A DNA stretch of 64,000 nucleotides, from NCBI GenBank assembly GCA_030220185.1, contig JASPKZ010007546.1, positions 887,501 through 951,500 of the forward strand, read 5' to 3'. The notes under the pieces are model-generated. The model saw nothing but the letters and a program-made list of their open reading frames with translations. It searched no databases and was not told where the DNA came from. The DNA is from Diploptera punctata (taxonomy: Eukaryota; Arthropoda; Insecta; Blattodea; Blaberidae). Positions 58,880-64,000 of this stretch are shown here, in pieces (position 1 is the first letter of the stretch; every line of letters starts with the position of its first letter). A program made the translations under genes and the position numbers.

Positions 58880-59760
58880 TCATTGCTTTATGGTGCTGGC
58901 TGATGCACCCATCTATCTATATCATAGTCTAAAAGCTCTAGCATTAGAAGCTGTGAATAAGAGATATCCACCAGAAGAATGGTTACATGTATACACAGAT
59001 GGATCTACTATTGATAACAACTCAGGATCAGGAATTACATGTGCATTATTTTCATTTTATCAACCAGCAGGATACCACACAATAAATTTTGATGCGGAAG
59101 TAACAGCTATTCATATTTCATTCCAACAATTACTATACAGAATAAATAAAATTCAAAATGCTGTCATACTCTCTGATTCTAATGCAGCAATATATGCAAT
59201 AAATTCACACAAAATGAAGTCAATACAAATTAAAGAGTGCTACAAAATGATTCAACAACTCCAAAAACTACAGAAAAGAATTTAATTGCAATGGATACCT
59301 GCACATTGTGGGAAATGACACTGCTGATTTTCTTGCCAAAAAAGGCTCCAATCTAATTCAGAATACTACCAAAAGCTTATCTTTCACATCCATAAAAAGA
59401 ATAATTAAAAACAAATATAAAATCAAACAAAACCAAGACCTATGTAATAAAGCCAAAGACATAAAATGGAATATTTTGTAACGAAGCCAGATATTATCCC
59501 AGAAATTCCACGTAAAACTACAGTAGCAAAATTTAGACTGCTTACAGAACATGACTATTTGGCCAAACATTTATATAAAATAGGAATCTACACGAATCCA
59601 AATTGTCCTCTATGCAACAAAGATGAAGAAATGAATGAAGAACATCTACAAACCTGTGAAGTATTACCTGTTAGATCCTCCATAGAGAAATATTGGAGAG
59701 CAAGAATGCTAATGGCTTCATTGCCAAGGCCCAGCATTTGAAAACGACAACATCTATATC
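58880..59760 (+). pseudogene. LINE RNase H domain and zinc knuckle
   Basis: 58890-59285: WLHVYTDGSTIDNNSGSGIT (first D), NFDAEVTAIHISFQQLLYRI (E), AVILSDSNAAIYAINSH (second D). A shift follows, with WIPAHCGK-type codons at 59290, then 59466-59741: IPEIPRKTTVAKFRLLTEHD, CPLCNKDEEMNEEHLQTC (CxxC..H..C). This is the C-terminal part of a LINE ORF2 with RNase H; RT is missing. Confidence 0.85.
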
Positions 59761-60090
59761 ATAAGAAGGCACAGCTTGAGCAGCAGTCAGTTAACATAAA
59801 GATTCTTGTTTTATAAAAATTCTTCAAAACATTACAATACAAAATGGCCAACTGTCATAATATTGTGGTATGTTCTGGTCTCAAATAAAAAATATAAGTT
59901 TCAAAAGCTACTATCTGAACAAACTCATTCAGTTCCACTTTTTAATATCTAATTAAAAAATAAAATAATGGTATAAACTATGGAATATTACAAAGTAATG
60001 TTCTGTGTTGTGTAAGCCTTATGTTCTCTTAGTTAAGATGTTTATAGTAAATTTTGTAAAGTACTAACATGCATTATTTTTTCTTTTCAG
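59761..60090. other. Intron sequence, nothing recognised
   Basis: AT-rich, ending in a good polypyrimidine tract (TATTTTTTCTTTTCAG). Confidence 0.5.
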
Positions 60091-60152
60091 AAAAATTCCC
60101 AGCAACTATTTTTCATGACGCACTCATACAAATATCTCTTCTTAGAACAAGG
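60091..60152 (+). CDS. Host gene, sixth recognised exon (62 nt)
   Basis: Acceptor TTTTTTCTTTTCAG, donor GTAAAT. It completes the split codon (G|AA = E) and reads EKFPATIFHDALIQISLLRTR, leaving in phase 0. Too short to find without the phase of its neighbours; the clean join to ..IIHITG|EKFPATIF and on to IDECNELV supports it. Confidence 0.8.
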
Positions 60153-61197
60153 GTAAATAAGAGTTTTTATAAGTTTGTTATAATCATCAATACCAATGAT
60201 TATTATTTTTATGTTTATTATTATTAATACTCTTATTGCTATTTATTAGGCTCAAGTTTAGAATACTTTACCTATGATTTTTCATACTACATTCTTGTAA
60301 TACTGTTGTTCTATGTACTTTTTTTTTGTCTTTTCTAACATTTCATATTATTTTAAACATTTTGCAACAATATTTATAACTTTTTTTTACAATTAGTAAA
60401 TATTTATCCACGTACACAATGATTTCTTCAAAGTTCTGCAGAATCATTGTGCGCATGCACAAACACTTAAAGGAACTTCTGCTGGATGGCAGAGATATCT
60501 GTGAAATCGGATTGACCAACGTTTTAAAATACATTTTAAGAAATGGAACTTCACTCACTTCATTTTGTTAGGTTAGTGTACATCAGATTACTTTACACTT
60601 CATTAAATATTTTTTTTTTATTTAGGAATATTTCATAATACAGTGTTTATCCTTCAACCCAAAGTGATTTGTCGTCAGATGTTCTTGTCTAAAGCATCTT
60701 CTTCCCTCAAAATCTCTAGCTTCCATACTTCTCTTCACTCTATCCATCCATCATTCTCTAGGCCTGCCTCTTCCACTTGTTCCATTAGCTTTCCAATTAA
60801 GGATCTTCTTTGGTATTCTCTCTTCTTCCATTCTTATGAGGGTCCATACCATTTCAAACGTTTTTCTTCTATTTTTCCTAATATTTTTTTTTCAACTTGC
60901 ATAATTTCCCTTATTGTGCTGTTTTTGACCTTATCCCTTCTTGAAATTCTTGTCGATCGCCTCCAAAAATCCATTTCTACTGCTAACAGCTTGTTGGCTT
61001 GTTTTCTACTTACTGTCCAGGTTTCGGACCCATAAATAAAATGCTTTGTGCTTTGTAATAGAACTTGAAATATAGTTTTCTTCATTTTGTATATTATTTT
61101 TCTATCCCAAAACACTGAGATCAACATACCAATGAGTCTTCTTCCATCAGTTATTCTTCTTTCAATTTCTGTACTTGAATTCTCACTTTTATCTAAA

Positions 61198-61575
61198 ATA
61201 GGCTACACAAAGTGGGACCATAAAAGAAATGGAAATTATGGAAGATTGTAATTAATATTTAATTTTAGGAAGTGATATTTTGAGGTTTTAAGAACAAATC
61301 AACATTAATATTGAGGTAAGATGATCAGACTAAAAATAATATAATTATGGAAGAGTTGGATGTAGAACCCATTCTTCACCATATACAAAACTACCCGAAC
61401 AACTGGAAAGCCCATCTTCAACAAATGCCATCTCATAGAATTCCAAAAGCCATACTTCGCTACTGCCCCCAAGGCAAAAGATCGCTGGGACGTCCAAAAA
61501 AGCGCTGGATGGAAAATTCCTCTTTGAGACCGTAACAGGCCACATGGCCTAATACTTGCATGGATGATGATGATG
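61198..61575 (+). mobile_element. LINE family 3a, 3' end, interrupted by a PLE
   Basis: GYTKWDHKRNG at 61200-61232, then after the PLE MEELDVEPILHHIQNYPNNW, KAHLQQMPSHRIPKAILRYC, GKRSLGRPKKRWMENSS, stop, CAGGCCACATGGCCTAATAC and (ATG)n tail. GATCCTAAATA / ATCTAAAATA-like sequence on the two sides may be its target duplication. Confidence 0.82.
61246..61342. mobile_element. 97 bp miniature PLE with 12-nt target duplication
   Basis: AATTATGGAAGA at 61234-61245 and 61343-61354. Left: long end TTGTAATTAATATTTAATTT, TAGGAAGTGATATTTTGAGG. Right: AAGAACAAATCAACATTAAT, ATTGAGGTAAGATGATCAG and a short end. It is the deletion derivative of the palindrome at 1010-1290. Confidence 0.87.
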
Positions 61576-61735
61576 AGATCCTAAATATTTAAAATTTTTA
61601 ACATTACGTATTCTTCCTGAATTAGATTTTAGCTCAATGAAATATATTGTTTTGTTATAATTTATCTGTAATCCCAATTTTTTGTATTCTATCTCTAATT
61701 TTCTTAACATGAAAGATGCATCATCTGTATTAAAT

Positions 61736-62142
61736 AATATGTATGTAATTTATTTTGTTAGGTTAGGAAGGGGGAAGTTGGTTTACTTTCACTTCTTATA
61801 AACTTTGGGAATTTATTGCGAAGGCTGGTCATATCAATTTCACACATATATCCGCCATCTAGCAGAAGTTTCTTTAAGCATTCACACATGTTTGTTTGGC
61901 CCACTGTGATTTGTAGAAATTTAGAAAAAAATTTTTGGTAGAGGTAAACTAAACTTTTTCCTTTTTTAAAATTATTTTTCACTGAGAGTAATTAATATTA
62001 TAATTACAAAGAAATAAACCATGTCTTGATAATGATCCCACATAAGGAGATTGAAACATCGACACAATAAATTTATATTTTGACTGAGATATTGTTTATT
62101 TCTTTGTAATTATAAACTTTTTCCATTTTTTATTATTTTTTA
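61736..62142. other. Intron sequence, nothing recognised
   Basis: AT-rich; TTATTTCTTTGTAATTATAA near 62096 has an inverted partner near 61990-62015 (TTATAATTACAAAGAAATAA), possibly an old foldback. Confidence 0.5.
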
Positions 62143-62158
62143 TTAATGATGTTTTTGT

Positions 62159-62490
62159 GGCAGCTCCGTGGCGCATGCAGTTAGATGCTCGCCTCTCACT
62201 GCTAGGATCCCGAGATCGAGTTTCGGTCACTTCATGTGTGTTTTGTGGTGGACGAAATAGAGATTGGGCAGGTTTTTCTCGGGGTTTCTCCCTTTTCCCC
62301 TGCCACAAATTTCATTCCACCATTTCTGCATACTCATCTCATCCATTTCGTTCATCCGTTCCTGTGACAGTGCATCTGGGTGGACTGGCACCCTTGTTGT
62401 TCACAGACCTCTATAAATATAGGGGCTTCATCTCATCTCATTCCTCGACCCGACCCTTAGTTGGACACGAGTTGAGGTTATTTATTTATT
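62159..62490 (+). mobile_element. SINE family 2, complete, with 16-bp target duplication
   Basis: TTAATGATGTTTTTGT at 62143-62158 and 62491-62506. Head GGCAGCTCCGTGGCGCATGC, B box GATCGAGTTTCGG, body GGGCAGGTTTTTCTCGGGG, CCCTGCCACAAATTTCATTC, and a 3' end GGGCTTCATCTCATCTCATT, GACACGAGTTGAGG then a (TTTA)n tail. Best full-length copy of the family. Confidence 0.9.
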
Positions 62491-62559
62491 TTAATGATGT
62501 TTTTGTCATTCAGATTCCCTAAGCCCAACAACGATATAGTGCCCAAAAATATGAGATTC

Positions 62560-63125
62560 ATTCATTCATAGTATTCTGCCCAAGAGCAGGTCTTTTACTG
62601 CAAACTCAGCGTTCTCTACTCTTTCCTTAACTCAGCTTTCCTTTTTGTATCTGCATACAAACCATTTATTTTAATATTGTCTATTATCTGATGTCTTTTC
62701 TGCCTCTAACTTTCTTTCTGTTGACTATTCCTTCTAGGGCATCCATCAGTAGGCAGTTTCTTCTTAGACAGTTGCCAATCCAATTTCTTTTTCTCTTCTT
62801 TATGAGTTCCAGCATTGTTTTTCCTTCACCCACTCTGTCTAGCATGTCTAGTACATCTTTATTTCTTTCCTTAACTCAGCTTTCCTTTCTGTATCTGCAT
62901 ACAAACCTTTTATTTTAATATTGTCTATCATCTGATGTCTTTTTCTGCTTCTAACTTTCTTTCCATTGACCATTCCTTCTAGGGCATCTGTTAGCAGACA
63001 GTTTCTTCTTAGCTAGTGACCAATCCAATTTCTTTTCCTCTTCTTTATGAGTTCCAGCATTTCTTCCTTCACCCACTCTGTCTAGCATGTCTAGCACATC
63101 TTTATTTTTTATTTTATCTGTCCAT
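62560..63125 (-). mobile_element. LINE tail with an internal direct duplication
   Basis: The minus strand encodes a LINE C-terminus around KKKLDWQ.L...LPTDGCPRRN and an MIDNIKI..LYADTK-type stretch. The segment 62620-62830 is repeated at 62860-63085 (AACTCAGCTTTCCTTT.TGTATCTGCATACAAACC, GTCTAGCATGTCTAG.ACATC), about 240 bases apart. Too decayed for clade assignment. Confidence 0.65.
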
Positions 63126-63209
63126 TTTACACGTTAAATATGAGATAATAAAGATAAAAATAATCTAGATAAAGGTACAGTATTTATGTAAAATTTGTAA
63201 CATGTTTAG

Positions 63210-63473
63210 ATTGATGAGTGCAATGAGCTGGTGAAGCAGAAGGTTGGAATTGGCTGGTATGAAGATAGCAAGAAACTGCAGGCAAGTATGAGTGAATTGG
63301 ATGGGAAAATGAGTGTGTGTACACAACAGTTAGAGGGTGTCGATAACACATTGACGCAATTCATAGAGCACACTGAACCTCTTCATAACCAGATTGCTCT
63401 TATTGAGAAAGAATTGGGCGAACTACAGGTGACAGCCAATACCGGCGCTCCAGTCGTGGAAACATTCTCACAG
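63210..63473 (+). CDS. Host gene, seventh recognised exon
   Basis: Acceptor AACATGTTTAG, donor GTAACT; 88 codons, phase 0/0. IDECNELVKQKVGIGWYEDS, KKLQASMSELDGKMSVCTQQ, LEGVDNTLTQFIEHTEPLHN, QIALIEKELGELQVTANTGA, PVVETFSQ. Regular heptads indicate a coiled coil. The gene continues beyond the window, since the donor is good and no stop is met. Confidence 0.87.
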
Positions 63474-63499
63474 GTAACTCTCATTTGTTTTAATACAGC

Positions 63500-63711
63500 A
63501 TAATATAAATATATTTTGGTTAATACCTCTTTATTTATTTATTTATTCATTCATTCATTAAATTAATTAATTTATTCAGTATGCTCCATTCACTTATTTA
63601 TTCCTTTTTTCCATTTATTCTTTCAGTTACATAATCATTCATATTTTAATTTATTTAATTTGTTTGTTGAAGTACCTTTAATTAATTCTTTCATTCAATT
63701 CACTCAATTTA
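63500..63711. repeat. Imperfect (TTTA/TTCA)n tract
   Basis: TTTATTTATTTATTTATTCA followed by TTCATTCATTAAATTAATT and further diverged units. Confidence 0.7.
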
Positions 63712-63790
63712 TTTTCTTATCACTCACCTCATATTCTTCTAATTTACCTAAATAAGTGTATCTGATAGTGTGAATTCCTGAAAAAGTAAA
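63712..63790. mobile_element. 79 bp PLE tip with 12-nt target duplication
   Basis: TCACTCAATTTA at 63700-63711 and 63791-63802. The insert reads TATCACTCACCTCATATTCT then AATTTACCTAAATAAG, ATAGTGTGAATTCCTG, i.e. a minus tip fused to a plus long end, similar in plan to the insertion at 34398. Confidence 0.82.
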
Positions 63791-64000
63791 TCACTCAATT
63801 TAATTTGTTTATTTCATTCATTCATGCATTATTTCAATAATTTATTATTATTATTTTTTGAAATTATTATTATTATTTATTTAGTTACTATACTAATTCT
63901 GAGCTAAGTTCTAGTTGTATTGTAAACAAAGCAGATGTATGAAGCATTTTCATTGGTCGAAAAACAATTTTACCTTTGAGCGTGTAAGAAAATGTACTTC

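Larger units (their letters stand above)
60640..61735 (-). mobile_element. LINE family 4, 3' part, interrupted by LINE 3a
   Basis: Minus strand: 61735-61580 reads RTDDASFMLRKLEIEYKKLG-like codons, LGLQINYNKTIYFIELKSN and NVKNFKYLG (RT palm end). After the LINE 3a it continues SENSSTEIERRITDGRRLIG, ISVFWDRKIIYKMKKTIFQV, FIYGSETWTVSRKQANKLLA, STRISRRDKVKNSTIREIM, EEKRLKWYGP. (QINYNKT..., YGSETW are LINE hallmarks.). Confidence 0.8.

Overview
The window looks like part of a large, repeat-rich insect genome. Coding exons are short and separated by 1.6-4.8 kb introns with GT/AG borders, the DNA is AT-rich, and it is packed with RTE and other LINEs, tRNA-derived SINEs, mariner, hAT, pogo and DUF4817-type DNA transposons, and above all Penelope-like elements (PLEs). 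A polyneopteran, perhaps Blattodea, is my guess from the repeat mixture only; no marker gene supports it.

Only one host gene is visible. Seven plus-strand exons lie between about 40148 and 63473, all joining in phase, and encode an acidic/lysine-rich, coiled-coil protein that I tentatively place with the QRICH2-like (DUF4795) family. Its 5' start and 3' end are not identified. Every intron has been colonised: intron 1 by a PLE dimer and a DUF4817 element, intron 2 by a hAT with a SINE inside it, the others by LINEs, PLEs, pogo and SINEs.

Region by region: 0-12 kb is mostly PLE copies; 13-17 kb holds a MITE-like element, an RTE 3' end between microsatellite blocks, and SINEs; 17.7-19.2 kb is PLE dimers; 23.5-30.2 kb is a PLE head-to-head pair carrying a 3.3 kb RTE, a 103 bp hairpin and a CACTG-ended element; 30.6-34 kb is a LINE with a SINE in its tail; 35.5-37.3 kb has a LINE tail, a PLE dimer and a second PLE lineage; 38.8-40.1 kb is a mariner; from 40.1 kb on is the host gene.

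The most interesting content is the PLE system. At least five subfamilies end in a GIY-YIG endonuclease (EN) whose last codons overlap a hammerhead ribozyme (CUGANGA - stem II - GAAA - tiny stem III - UH - stem I). Copies show compensatory changes in stems I, II and III. One group of copies carries U3/A8 instead of the near-universal C3/G8, a paired change that keeps the core base pair. Many copies are inverted dimers (3' ends outward, 5' truncations meeting in the middle). They were inserted as a unit with 12-nt target duplications, in two cases with an empty paralogous site in the same window. Their two ends are asymmetric: one 'long' end past a conserved CCTCATA block and one 'short' end that stops just before it. 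Miniature 42-120 bp versions of these dimers are also present.
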